From JAAYHV01 sp035268985 (lineage in GTDB: Bacteria; Bacillota; Clostridia; Peptostreptococcales; Anaerovoracaceae): DNA of 14,419 nt. Each line of letters starts with the position of its first letter. The stretch's first letter is position 1. Shown piece after piece: positions 1 through 7,738 of the stretch. The position numbers were made by a program, and so were the translations under genes. Location of the stretch: assembly GCA_035268985.1 (NCBI GenBank), contig DATFJV010000045.1, positions 1 through 14,419 of the forward strand, written 5' to 3'. The notes beneath the pieces are model-generated. The model saw only the letters and a list, made by a program, of their open reading frames with translations. It was not told the origin of the DNA and did no database searches.

Positions 1-36
1 GCGATATCTCATTTCTTCTGTTATACTTGTTTTCAT
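1..36 (-). CDS. Transposase N-terminus (partial, runs off window)
   Basis: Twelve codons starting at the ATG complementary to 34-36 encode MKTSITEEMRYR, identical to the start of the complete transposase at 13384-14313. The ribosome-binding site AAAAAGGAGAA lies at 44-54. The rest of the gene is outside the window, so it is unknown whether this copy is intact. Confidence 0.75.
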   Translation of the reverse strand, partial: MKTSITEEMRYR

Positions 37-101
37 AAGAGAGTTCTCCTTTTTGATATTTTTGTTTGTAGTTAAACTTATTATATCAGAGAACTTCTCT
101 T
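37..101 (-). promoter_or_regulatory. Left-copy IS leader: extended -10 promoter and RBS-sequestering inverted repeat
   Basis: On the minus strand an extended -10 element TGATATAAT occupies 80-88. Arms at 88-101 and 37-49 could pair through about 12 Watson-Crick base pairs plus one G-U, with one bulged A, and the second arm contains the transposase Shine-Dalgarno sequence. A transcript from the local promoter would lack the first arm, whereas read-through from cbiC would carry both. The single difference from the right copy, at position 70, falls in the loop, so the arms are identical in both copies. Confidence 0.6.
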
Positions 102-134
102 TTTTTATTTATTTCTGTAACATATGTTATATCA

Positions 135-171
135 CCTTACAAAGGAATTTTTAGTTATTTCTAATTAATTT
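135..171. other. Short spacer between cbiC stop and IS end; no terminator seen
   Basis: This AT-rich stretch of about 37 bases separates the cbiC stop codon from the IS inverted repeat. I see no GC-rich hairpin followed by a T-run on the minus strand, so the operon has no recognisable intrinsic terminator before the IS. The first eight bases (135-142, CCTTACAA) also follow the right IS copy. Confidence 0.6.
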
Positions 172-813
172 TCATCTTTTCCCTGTCATATACAAAAGCG
201 CATTACATATGGCGGCAGCTACGTTACTTCCACCCTTTCTTCCATTAGCTACAATGAATGGCACTCCGCTTTCCAGTATTATCTCTTTGCTCTCAACTAC
301 GTTAACAAATCCAACAGGAACACCTATTATTAATTGAGGGTTTATCTTCCCTAGCTTAATCAATTCATCTAATTTGACAAGGGCTGTAGGTGCATTTCCT
401 ATGGCAAATATTAGGTTTCCTTCTATTTCAGCTGCCTTTTCCATACTGGCTACCGCTCTTGTACTACCGTTCTTCTTGGCATTTTCAGCTACATCCTCAT
501 CTGCCATGAAACACTTAACCTCAACTCCCAGTTTTTTACACATTTTTTTATTTATACCTGCCTTGGCCATATTTGTATCAGTAACTATTGTTACGTTACC
601 CTTTTTAAACAGTTCAACTGTATCTTTTACCACGTAATCTGAAAATATGAGATTCCCTGCATAATCAAAATCCGCAGATGTGTGTATGGCCCTTTTTATA
701 ACCAACTCATTTTCAGGATCCAGAATTATTCCCATATCCTTAAGTTCTTCACCTATTATTTCAAAACTCCTGGTTTCTATTTCGGCTGGTATTACCTTTT
801 GTAATTCTGTCAT
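172..813 (-). CDS. cbiC: Cobalt-precorrin-8 methylmutase (CbiC)
   Basis: CbiC moves the methyl group from C-11 to C-12 of cobalt-precorrin-8, giving cobyrinic acid, the last ring-rearrangement step of the anaerobic pathway. The predicted 213-aa cytosolic protein has the usual family length. Seen: the catalytic-histidine motif RAIHTSADFDY with His44, NAPTAL at about 140-145, and the conserved GVPVGFVNVVESKE at about 164-177. I chose the ATG at 811-813 because GAGGA sits about 8 bases upstream and the start then follows the cbiP stop by one base. An in-frame ATG at 826-828 would add five residues and overlap cbiP but has no clear ribosome-binding site. It is the last gene of the operon, with the IS end just downstream. 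Confidence 0.95.
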   Translation of the reverse strand: MTELQKVIPAEIETRSFEIIGEELKDMGIILDPENELVIKRAIHTSADFDYAGNLIFSDYVVKDTVELFKKGNVTIVTDTNMAKAGINKKMCKKLGVEVKCFMADEDVAENAKKNGSTRAVASMEKAAEIEGNLIFAIGNAPTALVKLDELIKLGKINPQLIIGVPVGFVNVVESKEIILESGVPFIVANGRKGGSNVAAAICNALLYMTGKR

Positions 814-814
814 T

Positions 815-2302
815 TTACACTTCCTCATTTAGCATTCTATATACTTCATCCATATCAATGTTTTTTCTAAGACCTTCCGCTAGAAGATCATACTGCTTCT
901 CCTTGTACTTGGAAAAGGTCATGGTTCTGGAAGTTTCTTCATCTAATCCTTTATCTTTTAGAAGTATATCCATAAGTTTTTCAGAAAAATCACCTTCATC
1001 AAAGATTCCATGTATATAGCAACCTAATGCTTTTCCGTTATATGAACCATCTATTACACCATTATCTAACTCAAGAAGCTTCTTTCCGTTGTTTTTAGAT
1101 TCACCATTATGAATTTCATATCCAGCAAAAGTTGCACCAGTAAGATTTTTATAAAAACCAGATAATTCTTTCACTTTTCCATTAATTCTGGTTCTAGTCT
1201 TCTCATTTTCAAATATGGTACTGGTTTTTAAAAGTCCCATGGCTCTAAGCTCTCCGCCATGTTCCATTTCAAGGGGGTCCTTTATGGTTTCTCCCATCAT
1301 TTGATAACCTCCGCAAATACCAATTATCGGAGTCCCTTGGGAATGCATTTTTAATATCTTGGCTTCTAGCCCTCCTTGCCTTATCCATAATAAATCAGCC
1401 ATGGTATTTTTAGTCCCCGGTATGATTATTAAATCCGGATTACCAAGTTCCGCCACGGACCTTACGTATCTAACCGATGTAAAGTCGAATCTTTCTAGCG
1501 CATTAAAATCAGTAAAGTTAGAAATCCTAGGAGTCCTAATCACCGCAATATCTATTAAGCTCACCCTATCATTATCCATAAGTTTCGTGGATAGACTATC
1601 CTCATCGTCAATGTCTACATCTAAAAAAGGAACTACACCTATTATAGGTTTTTCAATAATATCTTCTATTTGTTTCAGTCCAGGTTTTAATATTTCAATA
1701 TCACCTCTGAATTTGTTTACCAGAAGTCCCTTTATCATATTTTGGTCACCCTCAGGCAAAAGTTTTACCGTTCCATATAAACTGGCAAACACACCACCTC
1801 TATCTATATCACCAACTAGTATAACTGGTGCTTTTGCAATTTTTGCCATCCCCATATTAACAAAATCGTCATCATTTAAATTTATTTCCGCAGGGCTTCC
1901 CGCACCTTCTATTACTATTACATCATATTCTGAACTCAAGTCAGCAAAGGCCTTTTCAACATCTTTTCTAAGGTTTTTCTTAAATTCATAGTAATTTTGT
2001 GCATTTATGTTTCCTATTACTTCTCCATTAACTATTACTTGGCTCCCCTTATCATTTGTAGGTTTTAGTAGTATGGGATTCATTCTTACGTCAGGCTCAA
2101 TACCTGAAGCCTCAGCTTGGGCAACTTGGGCCCTTCCCATTTCAAGCCCATTTTTTGTTATGAAACTGTTTAATGCCATATTCTGACTTTTAAAAGGAGC
2201 TACCTTGTAACCATCTTGTTTGAATATTCTACATAAGCCTGCAGTTATAATGCTCTTTCCTGCATTAGACATTGTACCTTGCACCATTATTGCTTTAGCC
2301 AT
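815..2302 (-). CDS. cbiP: Cobyric acid synthase (CbiP)
   Basis: CbiP is a glutamine-dependent amidotransferase that amidates the b, d, e and g side chains of adenosylcobyrinic acid a,c-diamide to give adenosylcobyric acid. At 495 aa it is full length. An N-terminal dethiobiotin-synthetase-like ATPase domain shows a P-loop variant GTMSNAGKS (residues 9-17), KSQNMALNS, and VIEGAGSPAEINL near 130-142. The C-terminal class I glutamine amidotransferase domain has the nucleophile Cys330 in GICGGYQMMG and the catalytic His431 in YIHGIFD. The ATG start lies inside the last codons of the ApgM-like gene (16-base overlap) with GAGGG about 10 bases upstream. Its substrate must be adenosylated first, but no adenosyltransferase gene is in the window. 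Confidence 0.97.
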   Translation of the reverse strand: MAKAIMVQGTMSNAGKSIITAGLCRIFKQDGYKVAPFKSQNMALNSFITKNGLEMGRAQVAQAEASGIEPDVRMNPILLKPTNDKGSQVIVNGEVIGNINAQNYYEFKKNLRKDVEKAFADLSSEYDVIVIEGAGSPAEINLNDDDFVNMGMAKIAKAPVILVGDIDRGGVFASLYGTVKLLPEGDQNMIKGLLVNKFRGDIEILKPGLKQIEDIIEKPIIGVVPFLDVDIDDEDSLSTKLMDNDRVSLIDIAVIRTPRISNFTDFNALERFDFTSVRYVRSVAELGNPDLIIIPGTKNTMADLLWIRQGGLEAKILKMHSQGTPIIGICGGYQMMGETIKDPLEMEHGGELRAMGLLKTSTIFENEKTRTRINGKVKELSGFYKNLTGATFAGYEIHNGESKNNGKKLLELDNGVIDGSYNGKALGCYIHGIFDEGDFSEKLMDILLKDKGLDEETSRTMTFSKYKEKQYDLLAEGLRKNIDMDEVYRMLNEEV

Positions 2303-3204
2303 TCTCTTACGCCCTCATCTTCCTTTAATTCTATATCAAAATTTGCATAATATGGTTGTTTCATATTAATATGTTTTCCCGTTATGGGACTTGTCCCATG
2401 ATCAGAAGTAATTATCACCTTATGTTTAGAACCCATTAGATTTTCTATAACAATATTAATAACTGTAGTTCTAAACTTATCCTTTTCTAAGGGGTTAAGC
2501 CTATGGGCAGCCTCATCTGTACCATTTATATGGAGTAGCACGAATTTTTCGGTATCTGCTTTATCTAAAGTCAGCTTAATTTTCTTCATAATATCCGTAT
2601 CCACATCCCCAGTAAAATCAGCACAATCCGAATACTTCATACCTAAGGTTTTTGCAATACCCTTTACTAAAGATATGCCCGTAACAGCATATCCATTAAT
2701 TTTTTCCTTTACCTTTGGGCAAATCGACGGTGCCCAAGGTATAAGATATATTCCCTCGGCTTTTAATGGCTGAGGAATTCCCAAATCATTAGGAATCCTT
2801 TCGCCCATATGCTTATGCACAGGAAAATCCACTGCGCATTCTTCCTTTGTTATATATATCCCTTTATAGCTCCCCATGTTGTAATATCTCGGAAGATCTA
2901 TTTCACAACTTCTATGACATAAAGATATGGCTTTCATATCTTTGTCTACATTAACCATAGAAGTTCTCATTACTAAATCATTGTCTTTAAGTTCTATATT
3001 ATCGCCTATGGCTTCCATCCATGCTCTTGAATTTTGAGGTATATCTATAATTCCTAAAAGATTCATTATGCAATTACAGCTCTCAGTTTCCATTCCCTTA
3101 TTAGTAGTTTTGAAGTAGCCCTTTAAAAAAGGTTTTAAGGATTCGTTAATATTAAATTTTTCATCTGTAGCGCCATCAATGACACAAAGAATTTTACCTG
3201 ACAT
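2287..3204 (-). CDS. ApgM-like alkaline phosphatase superfamily protein in B12 operon
   Basis: This 305-aa protein resembles archaeal-type cofactor-independent phosphoglycerate mutase (ApgM) and the related proposed homoserine kinases. Seen: VIDGATD at 8-14 with metal-ligand candidates Asp10 and Asp14; ETES42 before NLLGI, matching the family's phospho-accepting serine; KGIAKTLGM near 181-189 and TGDVDTD near 198-204; HINGTDEAAH at 225-234 (Asp230, His234); TSDHG at 266-270 (Asp268, His269); and His278. The whole two-metal set appears present, so it is probably an active phosphoryl-transfer enzyme. Its start overlaps the cobD stop by 11 bases with GGGGGAGAT as ribosome-binding site, implying coupled translation with threonine-phosphate decarboxylase. 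I infer either threonine phosphorylation for CobD or alpha-ribazole-5'-phosphate dephosphorylation. Glycolytic mutase activity is less likely given the context. The exact reaction is not shown by sequence. Confidence 0.8.
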   Translation of the reverse strand: MSGKILCVIDGATDEKFNINESLKPFLKGYFKTTNKGMETESCNCIMNLLGIIDIPQNSRAWMEAIGDNIELKDNDLVMRTSMVNVDKDMKAISLCHRSCEIDLPRYYNMGSYKGIYITKEECAVDFPVHKHMGERIPNDLGIPQPLKAEGIYLIPWAPSICPKVKEKINGYAVTGISLVKGIAKTLGMKYSDCADFTGDVDTDIMKKIKLTLDKADTEKFVLLHINGTDEAAHRLNPLEKDKFRTTVINIVIENLMGSKHKVIITSDHGTSPITGKHINMKQPYYANFDIELKEDEGVREWLKQ

Positions 3205-4243
3205 TTAATATCTCCCCCATAGCCTTAATTAGCCTAGCATTATCTTCATGCTTTTTAACAGATATTCTGTAGTATCCCACATCAAGACCAATATAGTTTG
3301 AACAGTTTCTGATGAGAAACCCCTTCTCTTCCATTTTTGAATCAAATTCATAATCATTACTATACATTAGTATATAGTTCGCCTTTGAGTCATAATACTT
3401 AATACCTAATCTTTTAAGCTCAGCTTTTAGATATTTACTTTCATCTTCAGTATTCTTAACAACCTTTTCCACATAATCATATTCCCTTAAAGCAGCAATT
3501 CCCGCAGCCTGGGCCATAATCGACACGCTCCAAGGCTGGCCAGATTTACTTATTTCTTCCAAAAGCTTTTTATTAGATGTTAAGCCATAACCAAGTCTAA
3601 CTCCCGCCATGGCATAAAGCTTTGTATATGCCTTAAGTATGAATAGATTTTCGTAGTCTTTTAATTTCGATATACTTGATTCGCCATCTCTAATGAAATC
3701 TAAAAAGCATTCATCGATTACTAAAAGAATTTCCTTTTCATTGCATTTATTAAGTATTCTATTTAATAAATCCCTATCACAAATTTTACCTGTTGGATTA
3801 TTAGGTTGGCATATGAAGATAACATCTAAATCATCTTTAATATCATTTAATATATCCTCTGTTATTTCAAAGTTCTTTTCTGCCTTTAAAATATGGTGCC
3901 TCACTTTGCATCCCGAAAGGCTAAGGGCTTCTTCATATTCCGAAAAAGTAGGTGCCGTTACCACGGCTTTCTTTGGCTTTAAGGCTAAAGATAATTTAAA
4001 TATAATATCAGCCGCACCATTTCCGCAAATTATATAATCTTCCTCTACTTTATGATATCTAGCCAGAGCAGTTTTGAGGTTTCTACAAAGGGTGTCAGGA
4101 TATCTTGAGGCCTCCTCTAAAGAATCACAAATTGCCGATTTTACTCCTTCGGGTATCCCAAAGGGACTTGTGTTTTCCGAATAGTCAATTGGCATAATGC
4201 CGTATTTATTAAAATAACCTATATAGTCTCCGCCGTGTTTCAT
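3194..4243 (-). CDS. cobD: L-threonine-O-3-phosphate decarboxylase (CobD)
   Basis: CobD is a PLP enzyme of the class I aminotransferase fold that decarboxylates L-threonine-O-3-phosphate to (R)-1-amino-2-propanol O-2-phosphate, the linker that CbiB attaches to cobyric acid. The 349-aa length is typical. Seen: the N-terminal HGGD, QPNNPTGK at 146-153 with Asn149, the PLP-ring aspartate Asp177 in LVIDECF, the Schiff-base Lys208 in AYTKLYAMAG, and VRLGYG after it. HGGD and the neighbourhood separate it from histidinol-phosphate aminotransferase, its closest relative. The ATG follows the cbiB stop by one base with AAAGGAA as ribosome-binding site. The 3' end overlaps the ApgM-like gene, a possible source of its phosphorylated substrate. 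In this naming CobD is the decarboxylase (Salmonella nomenclature), not the aerobic-pathway CobD, which equals CbiB. Confidence 0.93.
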   Translation of the reverse strand: MKHGGDYIGYFNKYGIMPIDYSENTSPFGIPEGVKSAICDSLEEASRYPDTLCRNLKTALARYHKVEEDYIICGNGAADIIFKLSLALKPKKAVVTAPTFSEYEEALSLSGCKVRHHILKAEKNFEITEDILNDIKDDLDVIFICQPNNPTGKICDRDLLNRILNKCNEKEILLVIDECFLDFIRDGESSISKLKDYENLFILKAYTKLYAMAGVRLGYGLTSNKKLLEEISKSGQPWSVSIMAQAAGIAALREYDYVEKVVKNTEDESKYLKAELKRLGIKYYDSKANYILMYSNDYEFDSKMEEKGFLIRNCSNYIGLDVGYYRISVKKHEDNARLIKAMGEILNVR

Positions 4244-4244
4244 A

Positions 4245-5195
4245 TTACATTCCTTTAAATATCAATAATCTTATACCTATGCATATAGCTATGGCTATAA
4301 GAGAAGTAGCGTACATTAGCCTATTAACCCTCTTTATATCTTCTATTTCAATTTTTCTTATTTCATCCCCTATGGTTGGTTTTTCGTATACTTCACCAAA
4401 GTAGCATGAATTTCCTGCAAGCTGAAGATCTAGTGCTCCAGCACATACAGACTCTGTTTGTGCTGAATTTGGACTTTTATGATTATATCTATCCCGCTTA
4501 AATACCTTAATTGCATTTTTCATATCCATCTTAAGAAGGCCTGAAGCTATTATCATAATAATTGCAGTAATTCTAGCAGGTATGTAATTCACTATATCAT
4601 CAAGTTTTGCTGCTGCTGTACCAAATTTTATATATTTTTCATTTTTATATCCAACCATGCTATCCATGGTATTAACAGCTTTATAAATCATACCAAAGCC
4701 CGCTCCACCTATGGAACAAAAAATGATCGGAGCAACAATCCCATCTGTGGTATTTTCTGCAACGGTTTCCACCGTTGCTTTAATCACACCTTTTTCATCT
4801 AATTCCTTTGTGTCTCTACCTACGATATATGATACTGCTCTTCTCCCGTCTTCTAAGCTATCATCTAATGCCCTGGCAACTTTCATGCTTTCTTCTCTTA
4901 ATGACTTGGTTGCCATTATCTGATAAATTAATAAGCTCTCAAGTATTACACCTAGCGGCATATATATCTTATATGCTAAAATAATCAATCCGTGCGTTAA
5001 TATTCCAGTAATCAAAAGAACCCCTATTACAAGAATAATGCCTCCAACTCTTTCATTTTTAATCATCTTTCTTATAAGCTTTTCAAGATAAGATATTAGC
5101 CTACCTATAAAAATCACAGGATGGGGTAAAAACCTCGGATCTCCTATGGCTAAATCTATTAAATATGCCCCTATAATTATTAGTGTCAGTTTCAC
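4245..5195 (-). CDS. cbiB: Adenosylcobinamide-phosphate synthase (CbiB)
   Basis: CbiB joins aminopropanol phosphate from CobD to the f-propionate of adenosylcobyric acid, giving adenosylcobinamide phosphate. It is an integral membrane protein of 316 aa, the usual length. Seen: the N-terminal hydrophobic segment followed by GDPRFLPHPVIFIGR (18-32), hydrophobic segments near 52-75, 80-94, 207-221 and the C-terminus (about 294-312), and conserved cytoplasmic-loop motifs VAENTTDGIVAPI (145-157), NTMDSMVGYKNE (175-186) and AKLDDIVNYIPAR (196-208). The start is GTG at 5193-5195, four bases beyond the cbiA stop, with GAGGT placed about six bases upstream inside the end of cbiA. It is directly followed by cobD, whose product it uses. 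Confidence 0.95.
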   Translation of the reverse strand: MKLTLIIIGAYLIDLAIGDPRFLPHPVIFIGRLISYLEKLIRKMIKNERVGGIILVIGVLLITGILTHGLIILAYKIYMPLGVILESLLIYQIMATKSLREESMKVARALDDSLEDGRRAVSYIVGRDTKELDEKGVIKATVETVAENTTDGIVAPIIFCSIGGAGFGMIYKAVNTMDSMVGYKNEKYIKFGTAAAKLDDIVNYIPARITAIIMIIASGLLKMDMKNAIKVFKRDRYNHKSPNSAQTESVCAGALDLQLAGNSCYFGEVYEKPTIGDEIRKIEIEDIKRVNRLMYATSLIAIAICIGIRLLIFKGM

Positions 5196-5199
5196 TTCA

Positions 5200-6558
5200 C
5201 TACCTCGTTAAATATTTTTCCGCTGCTAAAACAAATTTCTTGGCAAATTCAATGTTGGAGTAAAAATATATATGGGGGAAACCAACAAACATGCTATCGC
5301 TTGCATGTTCACACTCCCAGCCATTCTTGCCGTATGCCTTAGTCGCAATAAAATCATCCCCGTTATTATTTGTATCAAAATAGTGGAATTCATGGGCTTT
5401 TATACTTTCTCCTTCATTACACATCAAATTATCTTTTTTAGCCGTTATCTCAATATATCCAAACCTTTTAAGCCTTCCTGTATTTTCGCTTTTCCCTGGC
5501 AGTACTCCAACCATTTCATGTTCAAGCATGGAATCTAAAAGATACATAAGACCGCCGCATTCTGCAAATACGGGCATTCCTGTCTCTATGGCATTCTTTA
5601 TGCTTCTTTTCATGGCTAGATTTTCCCCAAGTTCCTTTAAGTGAAGCTCAGGATATCCTCCGCCTAAATATATTGCGGAAGCATCTGTCGGAAGCCTTTC
5701 ATCTTTTTCAGGAGAAAAGTATTTAATTTCAGCTCCAAGTTTTTTAAATAAATCCAAGTTCTCTTTATAATAGAAACAAAACGATGAATCCTTAGCTACA
5801 GCAATTACTGGTTCCTTATCAGATACCTTGTTTACTTTAAGTTCTTTATATTCAAACACCTCAGCAGATTCTGCCAGCTCTATTACAGAGTCTATATCCA
5901 CAGTTTCTTCCATCTGCTTTGACAGTATGGAAAGTTTTTCCTTTAAATTCTCAACTTCAAAGGAATTGACAAGTCCCAAATGCCTACTTTCTAAAGAATA
6001 TCTTTTATCCTTAGGTACATAGCCTAGCACCTTAACTTCACATAATTCTTCAATAGTATCTTTTACTAGAGTATTCATCATTTTACTACAATTATTTAGT
6101 ATAACACCTTTAATGTTACTATCTTCTTTAAAGTTTTTAAAACCGTTTATCTCTGCGCATAAGGATAGTGCCGCGCCGTGAACGTCTACAACAAGTATTA
6201 CGGGCGTATCTGTTGCTTTTGAGACATCATATGCCGAAGCCTGTGTGCTTGTTCCTCCAAGCCCGTCATAATAGCCCATCACGCCTTCAATAACTGAAAT
6301 TTCACAGTCTTCGCTCACCTCAGCCATTAGCCCTTTTAATTTTTCATCATTTAAAAAGTATAAATCTAAATTGCTTCCTTTTGTTCCAATTATTTCTCTA
6401 TGAAATAGGGGATCTATATAATCTGGTCCAACTTTAAATGAACATATATTAATATTTCTATTTACCAGTGTTTGTAATAATCCGCAGGTAATTGTAGTTT
6501 TGCCACCTCCACTTCTAGGGGCCGCAATCATTATCCTTGGCATTTTTTTACTCTTCAA
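5200..6558 (-). CDS. cbiA: Cobyrinic acid a,c-diamide synthase (CbiA)
   Basis: CbiA amidates the a and c carboxylates of cobyrinic acid using ATP and glutamine. The N-terminal ATPase domain has a P-loop APRSGGGKTT and the motif EGVMGYYDG. The C-terminal glutaminase domain has the nucleophilic Cys in AECGGLMYLLD (about 334) and the catalytic His in GFPHIYFYSN (about 429). The start is uncertain. The frame is open to a GTG at 6573, but no ribosome-binding site precedes it. An AAGGAG lies six bases before the TTG at 6556-6558, which I prefer (452 aa, 11-base overlap with cbiET). An ATG at 6541-6543 just after the cbiET stop has only a weak GAAGAG. All options keep the whole catalytic core. CbiA and CbiP are paralogous in architecture but distinct in sequence. 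Confidence 0.94.
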   Translation of the reverse strand: MKSKKMPRIMIAAPRSGGGKTTITCGLLQTLVNRNINICSFKVGPDYIDPLFHREIIGTKGSNLDLYFLNDEKLKGLMAEVSEDCEISVIEGVMGYYDGLGGTSTQASAYDVSKATDTPVILVVDVHGAALSLCAEINGFKNFKEDSNIKGVILNNCSKMMNTLVKDTIEELCEVKVLGYVPKDKRYSLESRHLGLVNSFEVENLKEKLSILSKQMEETVDIDSVIELAESAEVFEYKELKVNKVSDKEPVIAVAKDSSFCFYYKENLDLFKKLGAEIKYFSPEKDERLPTDASAIYLGGGYPELHLKELGENLAMKRSIKNAIETGMPVFAECGGLMYLLDSMLEHEMVGVLPGKSENTGRLKRFGYIEITAKKDNLMCNEGESIKAHEFHYFDTNNNGDDFIATKAYGKNGWECEHASDSMFVGFPHIYFYSNIEFAKKFVLAAEKYLTR

Positions 6559-7738
6559 CAATTTCTCCTTCACTTATAATAAATATGGGATTTTGTCCTG
6601 TCAACATACTATAGCCAGCAATACTCTTAGTTTTTGATACACTTATTTGCGTAACTTCAGGATTTCGAAAAAGATTAAATGCTTCAGTTAAAGTTTCTAA
6701 AGCTATAGCGCTTATAACTATTTTAACATTGGGATTCATTTCAATTAACTTATTAACAATCTCCTTTAGGTTTCCCTTACTTCCACCTATAAATACTTTA
6801 TTTGGTTTTGGTAATTCATTCAACACCTTTGGCGCCATTCCTTCTATTACTTTCAAATTATATGCAGAAAATCTTCTTCTATTCTCTTTAATTAAGCTTA
6901 CACCTAATTCATTAGTTTCTATAGCATATATTTTGGAAGTTTTGTTTAATAATGCAATTTCTAATCCTATTGAACCAGTCCCGGCACCAATATCATAAAC
7001 AACATCATTATCTTCTATACCTAGCTTAGAAATTATTGCTCCTCTTACTTCTTGTTTAGTCATTGGAACTTTGTCTCTAGCAAAAAGACCATCTTCTATG
7101 CTTCCTTTATAATTGTTTAATTCTGTAAAATCTTTTCTAACAAGCCAAACCACACTTAATGGGTCGAAGGTCTTATCCAAAAGATCTTTTGCAAATCCTT
7201 TTTCTATTCTTTCATCATTATATGAAAGCCTTTCGCCAACATATACTATTGTATCACCTAAATTAAAAATTTCGAGCTCTTCAATTATTTTCATAGGCGT
7301 TATCTCCCCACCGGTAAGGAAAAAAGTTTCCTTACTTTTCAGAACATTGCCTATTATATTGACCTTAACACCATGGGCTGAAACAAGCCTTACATTCTGC
7401 CAAGATTTGTTAATTTTCGACGCCATATATTGCACTGAAGATATGCCTGGTATCACGCTAACATCATACTCTTCTAGTAGTGGAAGCAGTTTTTTGGCTC
7501 CACTATAAAAACCTGTGTCACCGCTCATTAATATTGCTACATTTAACGAATCCCTATTTTCTTCAATAATTTTTACTATCTTTTCAGGATAGATTTCATC
7601 ATATCTTTTTTTGTTAGGAAATATTGCATTAAGCCTTTTAGCCCCAATCAATAAATCCGCATTCTTAATTGCCCTATCTCCAGCTACCGTTATGGTTTCT
7701 CCTTTACCCATTCCTATACCTACTATCGATATCTTCAT
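6548..7738 (-). CDS. cbiET: Fused cobalt-precorrin-7 C5-methyltransferase / precorrin-6B C15-methyltransferase, decarboxylating (CbiET)
   Basis: This bifunctional enzyme equals CbiE plus CbiT (like aerobic CobL): SAM-dependent methylation at C-5 and C-15 with decarboxylation of the C-12 acetate. The 396-aa protein has an N-terminal tetrapyrrole methylase domain (about 1-200) with VGIGMGKGE at 6-14, where the family more often has GxGPG, and SGDTGFYSGAKK at 72-83. The C-terminal Rossmann methyltransferase domain starts near 222 with DKVPMTKQEVRG and carries the SAM-binding YDIGAGTGSIGLE (248-260). In Salmonella the two domains are separate proteins; fusions are common elsewhere. The ATG overlaps the cbiJ stop by four bases and has a strong GGGAGGAA ribosome-binding site. 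Confidence 0.95.
   Translation of the reverse strand: MKISIVGIGMGKGETITVAGDRAIKNADLLIGAKRLNAIFPNKKRYDEIYPEKIVKIIEENRDSLNVAILMSGDTGFYSGAKKLLPLLEEYDVSVIPGISSVQYMASKINKSWQNVRLVSAHGVKVNIIGNVLKSKETFFLTGGEITPMKIIEELEIFNLGDTIVYVGERLSYNDERIEKGFAKDLLDKTFDPLSVVWLVRKDFTELNNYKGSIEDGLFARDKVPMTKQEVRGAIISKLGIEDNDVVYDIGAGTGSIGLEIALLNKTSKIYAIETNELGVSLIKENRRRFSAYNLKVIEGMAPKVLNELPKPNKVFIGGSKGNLKEIVNKLIEMNPNVKIVISAIALETLTEAFNLFRNPEVTQISVSKTKSIAGYSMLTGQNPIFIISEGEIVEE

Larger units (their letters stand above)
1..134 (-). mobile_element. Upstream end of second IS copy, cut by window edge
   Basis: This is the promoter-side end of the same insertion sequence that is complete at 13363-14411. The terminal inverted repeat is at 116-134 and contains the 12-bp palindrome TAACATATGTTA. 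The element extends off the left edge, so its completeness cannot be judged. It lies only about 37 bases beyond the cbiC stop codon and has the same orientation as the operon, so operon read-through would enter its transposase gene in the sense direction. If the outer TTGTA found near both ends belongs to the element, the boundary is 142 instead of 134. Confidence 0.8.
1..142. repeat. Left copy of 142-bp terminal direct repeat
   Basis: Bases 1-142 match bases 14278-14419 in the same orientation with one difference (A at 70, T at 14347) and no gaps by my alignment. The repeat holds the first 12 transposase codons, the leader with promoter and ribosome-binding site, the IS terminal inverted repeat and 8 bases beyond it. 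Because the window's prefix equals its suffix, this is either two IS copies in direct orientation or the overlap of a circular sequence. The single mismatch favours two copies or a mixed population. Confidence 0.95.

Noticed and set aside
118..129. Palindrome TAACATATGTTA as an independent regulator operator
   Set aside because: It is part of the IS terminal inverted repeat and recurs at 14395-14406, so transposase binding explains it better than a separate operator.
135..175. Rho-independent terminator after cbiC
   Set aside because: The stretch is AT-rich with no stable GC stem followed by a U-run on the minus strand.
826..828. Upstream ATG as start of cbiC
   Set aside because: It lies in cbiP without a Shine-Dalgarno sequence. 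The ATG at 811-813 has GAGGA at good spacing and leaves the conserved N-terminus intact.
1359..1991. Long open frame on the plus strand (about 210 codons) opposite cbiP
   Set aside because: It lies wholly inside cbiP, shows no family motif and has serine- and leucine-rich antisense-type composition. The minus-strand frame has full catalytic motifs.
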